15,144 nt of DNA from an uncultured Dorea sp. (lineage in GTDB: Bacteria > Bacillota > Clostridia > Lachnospirales > Lachnospiraceae). Below the pieces are notes generated by a model. The model worked only from the letters and a program-made list of their open reading frames with translations. It did not search any database and was not told the DNA's origin. The stretch lies in the NCBI GenBank assembly GCA_910577685.1, contig CAJTOH010000064.1, forward strand, positions 1 to 15,144, written 5' to 3'. Every line of letters begins with the position of its first letter. Position 1 is the first letter of the stretch. Positions 6,604 through 13,779 of the stretch are shown here, in pieces. A program made the position numbers and the translations under genes.

Positions 6604-6650
6604 ACATTTTCTTAGTAGGTGTATACTCCATCCAATTGAACAATGAGGAC
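6604..6650 (-). pseudogene. second, more decayed tRNA-Arg copy
   Basis: The minus strand from 6650 starts GTCC, has TTGGATGGAG in the D-arm position and CCTACTAAG in the anticodon position, and matches the intact tRNA at about two thirds of its first 40 bases. Its flank, ATACAAAAATAT then AAATTATAT, matches the flank of the intact tRNA, so it is a copy of the whole unit. Confidence 0.55.
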
Positions 6651-7281
6651 TCATACAAAAATATTAAATTATATACAGCTTTTAAACTAAAATCCTCTAT
6701 CCCTTAGATTATACATAACTCCTTCAATGCTTTATTATTATACTTCATCACTATTTAATTGTCAAACCTTTTAAATAACTTCCTCAAATATTTTTCTACC
6801 GATTACATTTCAAATTCAAAATCAATAATCACTGACACTCATGATAATCGCAAAAGTGCCGGATTATTCCTTTACCAGCCGAAAAACATATCTTCCTCCT
6901 TTCCATCTACGACTGCAGTATATTCACTTATCCCGCTATTTTATCATCTATTCCTTTTGATAAGGTAAGACGCGCCATATAATATTCTCATTTTGCGCCC
7001 TTACAGTTAGTATCAAAGACCAGTCAAATCATCATATATTTACTTGCCCATTCTAATATTCTCCGTTATAATTTATTTTCACATACATCACTGTTCTTCG
7101 ACTCCCGCACTAATGTTAATTCTTGTTATGAGATTTTCTTGTCCTTATATACGCCTTTATAAAATGTTCAGTGAAAGACAAAACTAGTGTACCGACACAT
7201 TTACATTAAAAATGTTAAAACACTCCACCTTTTAACCAATCTACTCTATAAGCAGTTTCATAATTCTCATAACATAATCTA
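6651..7281. other. 631-base AT-rich stretch without a supported gene
   Basis: I see no gene with both a ribosome site and a plausible protein. On the minus strand near 6890-6905 a strong GGAGG is followed by ATG, but the frame stops after five codons. The stretch starts with the tRNA relic flank and ends with the terminator of the NADAR operon. It may be degraded mobile-element DNA. Confidence 0.5.
7203..7236 (-). terminator. weak intrinsic terminator after the NADAR gene
   Basis: On the minus strand GTTAAAA pairs with TTTTAAC (7230-7236 with 7214-7220), followed by ATTTTTAATG. The stem is only seven AT-rich pairs, so the call is tentative. Confidence 0.35.
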
Positions 7282-7911
7282 TCAATAAATAATATGTTCT
7301 TTATGATATAGAATAAAATCCTTTTTATTAAAATCCGGCAGACACCCATATTCTTCTACAATCAATCTAAGCAACGCGGCTGCTCTCGCTTGGGTATTGA
7401 TACTCTTTGCAGGATTAAATTCAATATCCGTAAAATAATTATAATTTAAAATTTCATCTATTGTAAATGATTCTTTTATAGCGGTAATATAGATAAAATC
7501 ATAGAATACCGTTTGTGGTATTAAAGGGAACTCTTCATTTTGGTAACGAAATGCTTTAAGTATTCCCGAGTTACGCAATCTCTCGTCACGTTTAGCTTCC
7601 TTCGGCAACCTATCGAGCAAATCAAGATACGGCCCGCCCTTCTCAAAAACTTTAGAGCTTTGAAAAATATTCTCAAGGGCATAGTTATTAATCTTGAGAT
7701 TAAACGCACTTAACTTAGTTCCAATATTCTCCATACTTTTAGTGCTGATTTCCAATGGTTTAGCGTTTACGTCTGTTTTTATTATCGCATTGTGCAGACT
7801 TTTTATAGATTTTTGTTTTTGAGATACTGCAAATCCGGAAAACCATTCAAACGAATACATGTCACTAACAACTTTCCCTTGACGAATAAAAAATGCAGGT
7901 CGCTGTGCCAT
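7282..7911 (-). CDS. NADAR-family protein, DarT1-antitoxin-like
   Basis: The protein has 209 residues; the ATG at 7911 follows AGGAGGG. I recognise the family that accompanies DarT1 toxins and removes ADP-ribose from guanosine in DNA. The visible blocks are FEWFSGFAVSQKQKSI (21-36), LEISTKS (53-59), KLSAFNL (66-72), ENIFQSSKVFEKGGPY (80-95), DERLRNSG (109-116) and DIEFNPAKSINTQAR (162-176). The SAFNL, ENIFQSSKVF and FNPAKSIN blocks correspond to conserved NADAR core segments. Length is as expected and no residue block seems lost. It is the second gene of a minus-strand pair, 25 bases behind a 94-residue protein. No DarT (DUF4433-like) toxin gene is in the window, so it is an orphan here or uses another partner. 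The family call is from memory; the activity is inferred. Confidence 0.75.
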   Translation of the reverse strand: MAQRPAFFIRQGKVVSDMYSFEWFSGFAVSQKQKSIKSLHNAIIKTDVNAKPLEISTKSMENIGTKLSAFNLKINNYALENIFQSSKVFEKGGPYLDLLDRLPKEAKRDERLRNSGILKAFRYQNEEFPLIPQTVFYDFIYITAIKESFTIDEILNYNYFTDIEFNPAKSINTQARAAALLRLIVEEYGCLPDFNKKDFILYHKEHIIY

Positions 7912-7936
7912 CTTTCCCTCCTAAATAAAACGTAAT

Positions 7937-8221
7937 TTAATCTTCCAATGAACAAATCATTTCTTGTATTTCAATTACGGCATTTTCAACTCTCAGTTTC
8001 ACTTCTTCACTCCAAAATCTACTTCCACCAGACAATTCGTCAATTAAGTTAAAGATAGATACTGCGTCGGCAACAGGTATAAAACCAGTTGATTTCCATT
8101 CGGACAGATGATCACTAAGATAATCTGTAATTTCTGTATAGGTGCTCTCGTTAAACAAATTATTGCAGCGTAATTCTACCAGTAACCCCTTTTCTCCAAC
8201 AACCATATCAGAAAAACTCAT
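7937..8221 (-). CDS. hypothetical 94-residue acidic protein, first gene of the NADAR operon
   Basis: I do not recognise this protein. I chose ATG 8221, which has GGGGG about ten bases upstream; a TTG at 8245 would add eight residues but has no ribosome site. It is small and acidic, with no signal peptide or membrane segment, and is probably alpha-helical. Residues 25-50 (STYTEITDYLSDHLSEW) and 51-92 (DAVSIFNLIDELSGG, then a long helix VKLRVENAVIEIQEMI) look like two helical parts. The downstream NADAR gene starts 25 bases later on the same strand, and a good promoter lies upstream at 8386-8415. That arrangement suggests a two-gene unit, perhaps toxin/antitoxin or immunity-like, but no function can be assigned. 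Confidence 0.65.
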   Translation of the reverse strand: MSFSDMVVGEKGLLVELRCNNLFNESTYTEITDYLSDHLSEWKSTGFIPVADAVSIFNLIDELSGGSRFWSEEVKLRVENAVIEIQEMICSLED

Positions 8222-8385
8222 TTCAATACTACCCCCAAAATACAATATATATCACAGCAGCATTAAAGTACATAACTATACAAGCTATTTTCTACAAATA
8301 TACTTTATTAGACTTCAATAAAGCCTAAGAAGGGCAAAAGCTACTCTCTGTTCTAAATATGCTTTACATGCTCTATCAATAAAAT

Positions 8386-8415
8386 AGTATAATACTACTT
8401 TCTTAGAATAGTCAA
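8386..8415 (-). promoter_or_regulatory. promoter of the 94-residue protein/NADAR operon
   Basis: On the minus strand TTGACT (8410-8415) and TATACT (8386-8391) are separated by 18 bases, each one base off consensus. The predicted transcript starts near 8379 and has a leader of about 158 bases. Confidence 0.6.
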
Positions 8416-8423
8416 CACTTTAT

Positions 8424-8607
8424 ACATTTTATAGGCATTTTTATAAGTATTTTTTAGACATTTTATTGATACTTATATCAATATTTTTATAGGTATTTTA
8501 TAGATATTTTTATAGGTATTTTATAGATATTTTTATAGGCATTTTATAGACATTTTATCGATATTTTTATTAATATTCTCATTAATGTTTTATAGATATT
8601 TTAAAGG
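8424..8607. repeat. tandem array of an 11-12 bp AT-rich unit
   Basis: About sixteen variants of RYATTTT(T)ATAG follow one another. In the middle, three near-identical 23-bp copies (8481-8503, 8504-8526, 8527-8549) show the pattern of one 12-bp and one 11-bp unit. The period is near one helical turn, so T-tracts fall on the same face. The array ends just upstream of a minus-strand -35 element. Confidence 0.75.
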
Positions 8608-8857
8608 CGTTTATATCTTATCATGTATACAGACAAAAATTGTTAATTGAATTTCTGATCAGATTATAGTTACATCCCTTCAATATTATCTTAAATATAA
8701 ATCAACTCTCTTTCTATAATTTCCTCCGTCCGGATACATATATTACTCATCCACCATAAAATTCAATCTTTACCCAAATCCAATCTTTTATTCATCCCTC
8801 CATAATCCTATATAAAAGCAATACAAATATAGCAATTTACTTCACAACTTACTCACA

Positions 8858-9703
8858 CTACACTCCCATTTCATATTCAAAGGAAGCCCTGTCAGTTTTA
8901 AAAGAAAAATATATACTCTCTCCTTTACGAAATCTATAAAATGCGCGGCAAGCTGCATTTTCGCGGATTGTTCTTGTCATATTTCCATGATCCGGCGCCT
9001 TTAAAGGGTTTCTGACTTCTTCCAAAAGCCTCGCCTCTAATTCCATATTCCCCTGCGTAATTAGAATCTTCCCATTCCGAACCTGTAATGCTTTCGCCCC
9101 CAAATAAGTCGCCAGCCGGTACTCTTTCCCCTTCCATAGCACAACTCCAATAATACCGCGGATACGAAATCCGGAGATCGGCGCCTCCGCCACGGACAAC
9201 ATCAGTGAGCCTCCCGGAAAACTACATTGTGTCCATATATATTCTTTAGGAAATGAATACCCTCTGTCACCCTCCCAATATCCAAAAGATTTCCGAAACG
9301 AATACATACATCCATTTACATTTATTTTCCCCCATACTGAATGGCGCATACTGTATACAGTATGCCGACATTCTAGTAAAGGTAATATGGAAAACGGCCC
9401 CATAATATCATATTTTAAAGGACAAAGTTTTCCAAACTTCAGTTTCCCTCTTATTCTCACTTCTGGCGTATGTATATCCAGAAGAATTCCTCTCTCTCCA
9501 AATTGATTATTTCCAATGCAGATCTTTTCTCCTATCCGATGAAAATCCTCTGCCTGATAATTAAAGTTCCACGCTTGATTTTCCGTAATAATCTGAATAG
9601 AACAGGAACGTTTTCCTCCTGATCTATGAACTGCAGGTATGACTGATAATGTTTGAGTTTCAGTCTGACATTTAAAATACCATCCGAAAAAATAATTATC
9701 CAT
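8858..9703 (-). CDS. tocopherol cyclase-like family protein
   Basis: The protein has 281 residues. I chose the ATG at 9703 because AGGAGAG lies just upstream; a TTG at 9718 would begin before that ribosome site. The family, known from plant tocopherol cyclase (VTE1), is visible in FFGWYFKCQ (5-13), TLSVIPAVHRS (18-28), YWEGDRGYSFPKEYIWTQC (142-160), SLMLSVAEAP (166-175), IIGVVLWKGKEYRLATYLGA (184-203) and a C-terminal MTRTIRENAACRA with DRASFEYEM. No signal peptide is visible. A Clostridium-type anaerobe is not expected to make tocopherol, so the real substrate is probably another lipid or isoprenoid; this is inference. It is a single-gene unit: the preceding minus-strand gene ends in a terminator, and the next gene on that strand is 636 bases away. 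Confidence 0.75.
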   Translation of the reverse strand: MDNYFFGWYFKCQTETQTLSVIPAVHRSGGKRSCSIQIITENQAWNFNYQAEDFHRIGEKICIGNNQFGERGILLDIHTPEVRIRGKLKFGKLCPLKYDIMGPFSILPLLECRHTVYSMRHSVWGKINVNGCMYSFRKSFGYWEGDRGYSFPKEYIWTQCSFPGGSLMLSVAEAPISGFRIRGIIGVVLWKGKEYRLATYLGAKALQVRNGKILITQGNMELEARLLEEVRNPLKAPDHGNMTRTIRENAACRAFYRFRKGESIYFSFKTDRASFEYEMGV

Positions 9704-9805
9704 ATATTCTCTCCTCAATAGAAATATTAGTTATATTTTTCCACAAATATATTTTACTTATACACACCGTTCCGTTTTCTGCATCAGTCTCCTTAAATTA
9801 ATAGT

Positions 9806-9840
9806 AAAAAAGGATCTCGGATATAATACCCGAAACCCTT
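9806..9840 (-). terminator. terminator of the cell-wall hydrolase gene
   Basis: On the minus strand AAGGGTTTCGG pairs with CCGAGATCCTT (9830-9840 with 9810-9820), with two G.U pairs, followed by six T (9806-9811). It lies 31 bases behind the stop codon. Confidence 0.85.
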
Positions 9841-9870
9841 TCATGTAAATGGCAGCCTCATAATTACCTT

Positions 9871-12627
9871 CTATTTTTTTAAATGCACGTCCGCATAATT
9901 TACACCCAATTCCAACGCCGTTGCGTGGTCATTCACATAAATATCAATGCGGTTCTCCTTAATCGCCCCGCCGCAGTCCTCCGCAGTAAACACATGTCCT
10001 CCTATAATGACTTGAGTCCCATACGGAATTACTCTAGGATCAACCGCTATCGTCCTGCCTTCCACAACCGGCGCACCAGTTGCTGTAATTCCTGTCTCAA
10101 CATCGCAGCAAATCTCGCATGCACAATAGTAAGTCAGCTTAAACGTACCTAGATTTTCTCCATACATATCCTTAGTGGCGTTTACATCACTGATGCCTCC
10201 TCCCGCGTATTCATAGCCATTATCATTCAAAACACGGGTTGCCCATACTGCATTATCCGTGCTCACATCAGCCTGTACAATCCCCATATCTGTACTCATA
10301 GCTTCTATTGTCTTGCCTTCTCCCGCATACATTACCACATGATAAATATTTCCATTATTAGCATAAAAGATCAAATCACCTGGCAAAGCGTCCTCTATTG
10401 GAATCTTTGTCCCATACTGTGCCTGATCGCGCGATACTCTTGGCAGATCATAACCATATTGCTTATAGATGCTCTGAACAAATCCTGAACAATCAGCTCC
10501 CTGTGTCAGGCTGGTGCCTCCCCATACATACGGATTCCCCACGAACTGCGCCGCGAATTCCACCATAGATCTTCGTATCTCACCGCTCGGTACTCCTGGT
10601 TTTGTTGAAGTAAGCGTATAGTAACATGCTCTATTCTCTTCCGGCTTTATCTTCTCTTCTGCCAAAGAAAATGATTCTTCATCATTTTCTTCTACCTGCT
10701 CTGTTACCTCCTCACCGAATCTTATTGATCCGCTTTTCACAAATCCCCGGACATCTCCGGACTCAATGTAAATCCATTCTTCCTTCTCATCCTCAAGAAT
10801 AAAACACAGTCCTCCCTTCGGAATGATACCTATCACCCTGCTCTTCTCATCCTGATCTTCCATTACTTCCACATCTTCAACGTCGGCAATCGCATACTTC
10901 TTCTCTACAACCGTCTGACCAACGGTAGCTCTTAAATATGTATAGGCTTCATTCTCCTGCCATGGAAGCAATTCCAGCGCCATAGGAGCAGTTCCTTCAA
11001 TTCCTGTATATTCTTGCTTTAGCCTTTCGGCTCTCTTTTTTGCTTTCTCCTGATATATTTTCAACTGCTTTCCTGCGTCATCACCGGTAATTATATCCTC
11101 TGAGCGTACAAACCCACGAACCCTTCCTGACTCAATATACAGCCATCCGTCTTCCTCTTCCTTCAATATATACAACAGACCATTTTTTCTTAGTTTTCCA
11201 ACTGCACGGATTCTATCGTCTTCTCCTTCCTCCGGTACGATTGATTCTCGAATAGTCAAGTTTTCTTTTGCAAATGCATACTTTCTGGCAACCGTCCAGA
11301 AGCGATAATCTTCTAGTAATTTGGGAAGCTTCACCAGTTTTTGGTTCAACATCAACGACGCATTTTTAATTCTTTCCGGCGAAATTTTCTCAGGCTTAAA
11401 TTGATCTGCATCTATAATCTCATTACTTGTATTTGTACCAAATCCCGGCATCAAATCCAACGTCCAAGATGATCCGCCAGAATTATCCGGCTTTTCAGAC
11501 CCCTCAGGATTATCAGTTCCGTTTGGTTTTCCTGACGCTGACGGATCTTTCGAATTATCTGGTTTGCCCGATTCTGACGGATCTTTCGATTCATCCGGGT
11601 TACCCGATTCTGACGGATCTTTCGATTCATCCGGGTTACCCGATTCTGACGGATCTTTCGATTCATCCGGGTTGCCCGATTCTGACGGATCTTTCGAAGC
11701 ATCCGGGTTGTCCGATTCTGACGGATCTTTCGATTCATCTGGTTTGTCTGAGTCATCAGCATCATTCGGGTTACCCGGATTGCCTGCTTCATTCGATTCC
11801 TCTGACTGATCAGAACCATCGGGCTGATTCGTATGATCCTTATCATTTGACTCGTTCATATCGTCTGAACCATCGGGCTTTTCTGACTGATCAGAACCAT
11901 CGGGCTGATTCGTATGATCCGTTTCCCCCGGCAGATCGGTTGTCACAGAATTATCTGGTTGATCTGAACCATCAGAACTTCCCGGCTTTCCCGATGTTTC
12001 ACTTCCATTAGCATTGTTCGGTTTTCCTGATATTCCGTTTCCATTAGAACTACCTGGTTTTCCTGATGTTCCGCTTCCATTAGCGTTGTCTGGCTTTCCC
12101 GACGTTCCGCTTACACCAGTGTTATTCTGCTTTCCCGTCATTCCGCTTCCAACAACGTTATTCGACTTTCCCGATGTTCCGCTTCCATTAGAACTATCTG
12201 ACTTTCCCGAACCACTGTTGATATTTAAACTCCCGCCTTCTGATCCTTCTGGTATGGCCGTTACTCCACTCCTATTAACGTTATTTTGTTTTTTTCCTCC
12301 GGAACTATTTATTCTTTCCACCGTACCGCTTTCATTAGTTCCACCCGTATTTTTTGCTGATCTATTCGGACCATCTGTTGATCTTTCCGTATTTCTTGCA
12401 GATTCATGCGGTCTTGATAACATAGAACTTGCTTTCACCGGAGTTACAGGAACTACTACTTGCTGTATACTATTCCTGTCTGTATTACCAAATGGAGCAT
12501 TATACTCTTCTGCCTCCAATTTATCTGTGTACTTTACGATGGGAAACGATAACGCTAGATTCGCACCCAATATTCCCACTACTCCTGCAGCGCACATCTT
12601 CCTAATTATTTTTCTTTGTTTATTCAA
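9871..12627 (-). CDS. secreted cell-wall hydrolase: repeats, two SH3-like domains, NlpC/P60 and 3D domain
   Basis: The protein has 918 residues from TTG 12627, preceded by AGAGG at 7 bases. A GTG at 12660 would add 11 residues but sits about four bases from the predicted transcript start. A basic N-terminus and hydrophobic residues 11-31 form a signal peptide or anchor. Residues 60-380 are low-complexity 12-residue repeats, probably a wall-spanning stalk. Two SH3-like domains follow (about 447-516 and 573-640), each ending in a VRGFV-type motif. The NlpC/P60 peptidase has Cys713 in GADCSGFV and His763 in IYHVVMYAG; the third polar position is Glu775, where His is usual. The C-terminal 3D domain (826-918) has Asp863, Asp884 and Asp895, the three aspartates of the Rpf2/YocH type. 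It probably cuts peptide stems and possibly glycan strands of peptidoglycan. It has its own promoter and terminator. Confidence 0.9.
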   Translation of the reverse strand: MNKQRKIIRKMCAAGVVGILGANLALSFPIVKYTDKLEAEEYNAPFGNTDRNSIQQVVVPVTPVKASSMLSRPHESARNTERSTDGPNRSAKNTGGTNESGTVERINSSGGKKQNNVNRSGVTAIPEGSEGGSLNINSGSGKSDSSNGSGTSGKSNNVVGSGMTGKQNNTGVSGTSGKPDNANGSGTSGKPGSSNGNGISGKPNNANGSETSGKPGSSDGSDQPDNSVTTDLPGETDHTNQPDGSDQSEKPDGSDDMNESNDKDHTNQPDGSDQSEESNEAGNPGNPNDADDSDKPDESKDPSESDNPDASKDPSESGNPDESKDPSESGNPDESKDPSESGNPDESKDPSESGKPDNSKDPSASGKPNGTDNPEGSEKPDNSGGSSWTLDLMPGFGTNTSNEIIDADQFKPEKISPERIKNASLMLNQKLVKLPKLLEDYRFWTVARKYAFAKENLTIRESIVPEEGEDDRIRAVGKLRKNGLLYILKEEEDGWLYIESGRVRGFVRSEDIITGDDAGKQLKIYQEKAKKRAERLKQEYTGIEGTAPMALELLPWQENEAYTYLRATVGQTVVEKKYAIADVEDVEVMEDQDEKSRVIGIIPKGGLCFILEDEKEEWIYIESGDVRGFVKSGSIRFGEEVTEQVEENDEESFSLAEEKIKPEENRACYYTLTSTKPGVPSGEIRRSMVEFAAQFVGNPYVWGGTSLTQGADCSGFVQSIYKQYGYDLPRVSRDQAQYGTKIPIEDALPGDLIFYANNGNIYHVVMYAGEGKTIEAMSTDMGIVQADVSTDNAVWATRVLNDNGYEYAGGGISDVNATKDMYGENLGTFKLTYYCACEICCDVETGITATGAPVVEGRTIAVDPRVIPYGTQVIIGGHVFTAEDCGGAIKENRIDIYVNDHATALELGVNYADVHLKK
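11533..11748 (-). repeat. six tandem 36-bp repeats inside the hydrolase gene
   Basis: The word GACGGATCTTTCGA recurs exactly every 36 bases, at 11540, 11576, 11612, 11648, 11684 and 11720. It encodes SKDPSESGNPDE-like units rich in Ser, Asp and Glu. The near identity of the inner copies at DNA level points to recent duplication or slippage. Confidence 0.9.
11801..11920 (-). repeat. 81-base-spaced direct repeat inside the hydrolase gene
   Basis: About 38 identical bases starting TCTGACTGATCAG occur at 11801 and 11882, in frame 27 codons apart. They encode DHTNQPDGSDQSE. Confidence 0.8.
11963..12215 (-). repeat. seven diverged 12-residue Gly/Asn/Ser repeats inside the hydrolase gene
   Basis: Units such as SGKPDNANGSGT and SGKPGSSNGNGI follow each other with the same 36-base period as the acidic block downstream. 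Boundaries are approximate. Both blocks share SG-x-P at the same place in the unit, which suggests a common ancestor. Confidence 0.75.
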
Positions 12628-12670
12628 ACGCAATCCTCTTTCTTTTACTATTATATTCACTCATTTCTAC

Positions 12671-12699
12671 ATTCTAGAACATTTTAAAAATAAAATCAA
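12671..12699 (-). promoter_or_regulatory. promoter of the cell-wall hydrolase gene
   Basis: On the minus strand TTGATT (12694-12699) and TAGAAT (12671-12676) are separated by exactly 17 bases. The predicted start near 12664 leaves a 37-base leader before TTG 12627 and supports that start over GTG 12660. Confidence 0.65.
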
Positions 12700-12714
12700 T
12701 ACACCTTTTTTTAC

Positions 12715-12769
12715 CAATTAAATTGCCATCTAAAAATCAATTAAAGATCAATTAAAACAGTCAATTAAA
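12715..12769 (-). promoter_or_regulatory. four TTTAATTG boxes upstream of the hydrolase promoter
   Basis: TTTAATTG (CAATTAAA on +) occurs at 12715, 12738, 12749 and 12762, with spacings of 23, 11 and 13 bases, that is about two, one and one helical turns. The nearest box begins 15 bases upstream of the -35 element, a typical activator position. I cannot name the regulator; the words do not match the WalR consensus. Confidence 0.45.
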
Positions 12770-12817
12770 AATAGGTAAAAAGTCATATATAATCACTTCG
12801 ACTTTTCACCTATTTTT
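12767..12817 (-). terminator. terminator of the serS/DUF3881 operon
   Basis: AAAAATAGGTAAAAAGTC (12767-12784) pairs with GACTTTTCACCTATTTTT (12800-12817), 18 positions with one mismatch, around a 15-base loop. It lies 11 bases behind the DUF3881 stop; the stem's T-rich end serves the minus strand, though it could work both ways. Confidence 0.8.
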
Positions 12818-12828
12818 CTAAACCTTTT

Positions 12829-13704
12829 TTAAAAATTTATTCTTCCCTGCAGCCACATATTTCCTTTAAATCTTCTTCCCACTGCCGCATCTCCAATAAC
12901 GCTTTGTACAGGTACACATATATCGAACATTAGTTCATTTACATCCAATCTCATTACGTAGATTTCTTCTCTTGTATACTCGTTAATAATCCTTTGCAAT
13001 TCCAGAATTTCACCCAAAATAGAATAGTGGTCACACTCGATTCCGTAAGGCATAATGTAGGTATCAACAATGCTGAATACATCTTCGCTGACCAGACGCT
13101 GCGATACTTTTGAATATGTATCAATATCATCCATTGTCAGACTTTCAATAGCAGCAGGGTCACCTGTCCTCGCTGCGCTCACCAGCATCATACGGTTGTG
13201 TATTTCTTCTTTCTGCCGTTTCTCCTGCTCTTTATCTTTTAATACAGGAAGTAAAATGGTTCCCCCATTACACAATCCTGACAAAGTTACTGATTTATAC
13301 TTTACGGAACTTTTTGCTTTATGGCGTTCTTTGAGCAGCTCTACTGTATTTTGAAGATGGAAGATCAGATTGATCCCCACCTTCATATCCTCGCATATTC
13401 CGGCATATGCCTCTCTGTCCATCCTTCTTTCTATATAGACATCCGCATGGCTGGTAATCCCGGTTCCCAGGAAAAACGGATAGTAATAATTTTTTTCGAA
13501 CTCTTCATGAATATCTCTGTCCCCGAACATCGAGATACCAATCCCGGCTCCATACTCCTTCTGATATTCACATATATCCATTTCTTCATCCTGAGCTATC
13601 AGGTCATGCTGTGTAAATGAAGTTCTCACTTGGGTAAGAATATTTCTCAGTTCTCTTTTGCTGTTAATATTGCCAAATCCAATGGCATTCATATATTGAT
13701 GCAT
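12829..13704 (-). CDS. DUF3881 family protein
   Basis: This is a 291-residue soluble protein of a family I know from Lachnospiraceae and whose function is unknown. The ATG at 13704 has AAGGAAAA seven bases upstream. The opening MHQYMNAIGFGNINSKRELRNIL is typical of the family. Further blocks are EYGAGIGISMFGD (51-63), YYYPFFLGTGI (73-83), a long helix from about 120 to 145, SLTMDDIDTYSKVSQRLVSED (about 192-212), and a C-terminal LDVNELMFDICVP. There is no signal peptide or membrane segment. It lies 75 bases behind serS with no terminator between them, so it is probably co-transcribed with serS. The role is unknown. Confidence 0.9.
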   Translation of the reverse strand: MHQYMNAIGFGNINSKRELRNILTQVRTSFTQHDLIAQDEEMDICEYQKEYGAGIGISMFGDRDIHEEFEKNYYYPFFLGTGITSHADVYIERRMDREAYAGICEDMKVGINLIFHLQNTVELLKERHKAKSSVKYKSVTLSGLCNGGTILLPVLKDKEQEKRQKEEIHNRMMLVSAARTGDPAAIESLTMDDIDTYSKVSQRLVSEDVFSIVDTYIMPYGIECDHYSILGEILELQRIINEYTREEIYVMRLDVNELMFDICVPVQSVIGDAAVGRRFKGNMWLQGRINF

Positions 13705-13779
13705 ATTATTTTCCTTATAAATGCAATTTTTTCGCTACAAGCACTCTGTGGCTAACTCTTTCACACCTGCATGTGCCGT

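Larger units (their letters stand above)
8222..8857. other. 636-base intergenic region with promoter and phased AT repeats
   Basis: No gene is supported. Going rightward it holds the 158-base leader of the 94-residue gene, with a small hairpin CTTTATT/AATAAAG (8303-8323), then the promoter (8386-8415), then the tandem 11-12 bp array (8424-8607). About 250 plain AT-rich bases follow, in which I find no terminator for the next minus-strand gene. Confidence 0.6.

Noticed and set aside
6759..6968. 69-residue open frame on +
   Set aside because: No ribosome site, AT-rich low-information composition, no family resemblance.
8361..8395. + strand promoter TTTACA ... TATAAT
   Set aside because: The spacer is 19 bases and no + strand gene follows; the opposite-strand promoter at 8386-8415 fits better.
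8424..8607. CRISPR array
   Set aside because: Units are 11-12 bp, contiguous and without unique spacers; no cas genes nearby.
11427..12721. Long + strand open frames opposite the hydrolase gene (194 and 235 residues)
   Set aside because: They arise from the repeat composition of the minus-strand gene, which has domains, signal peptide, promoter and terminator. No + strand ribosome sites.
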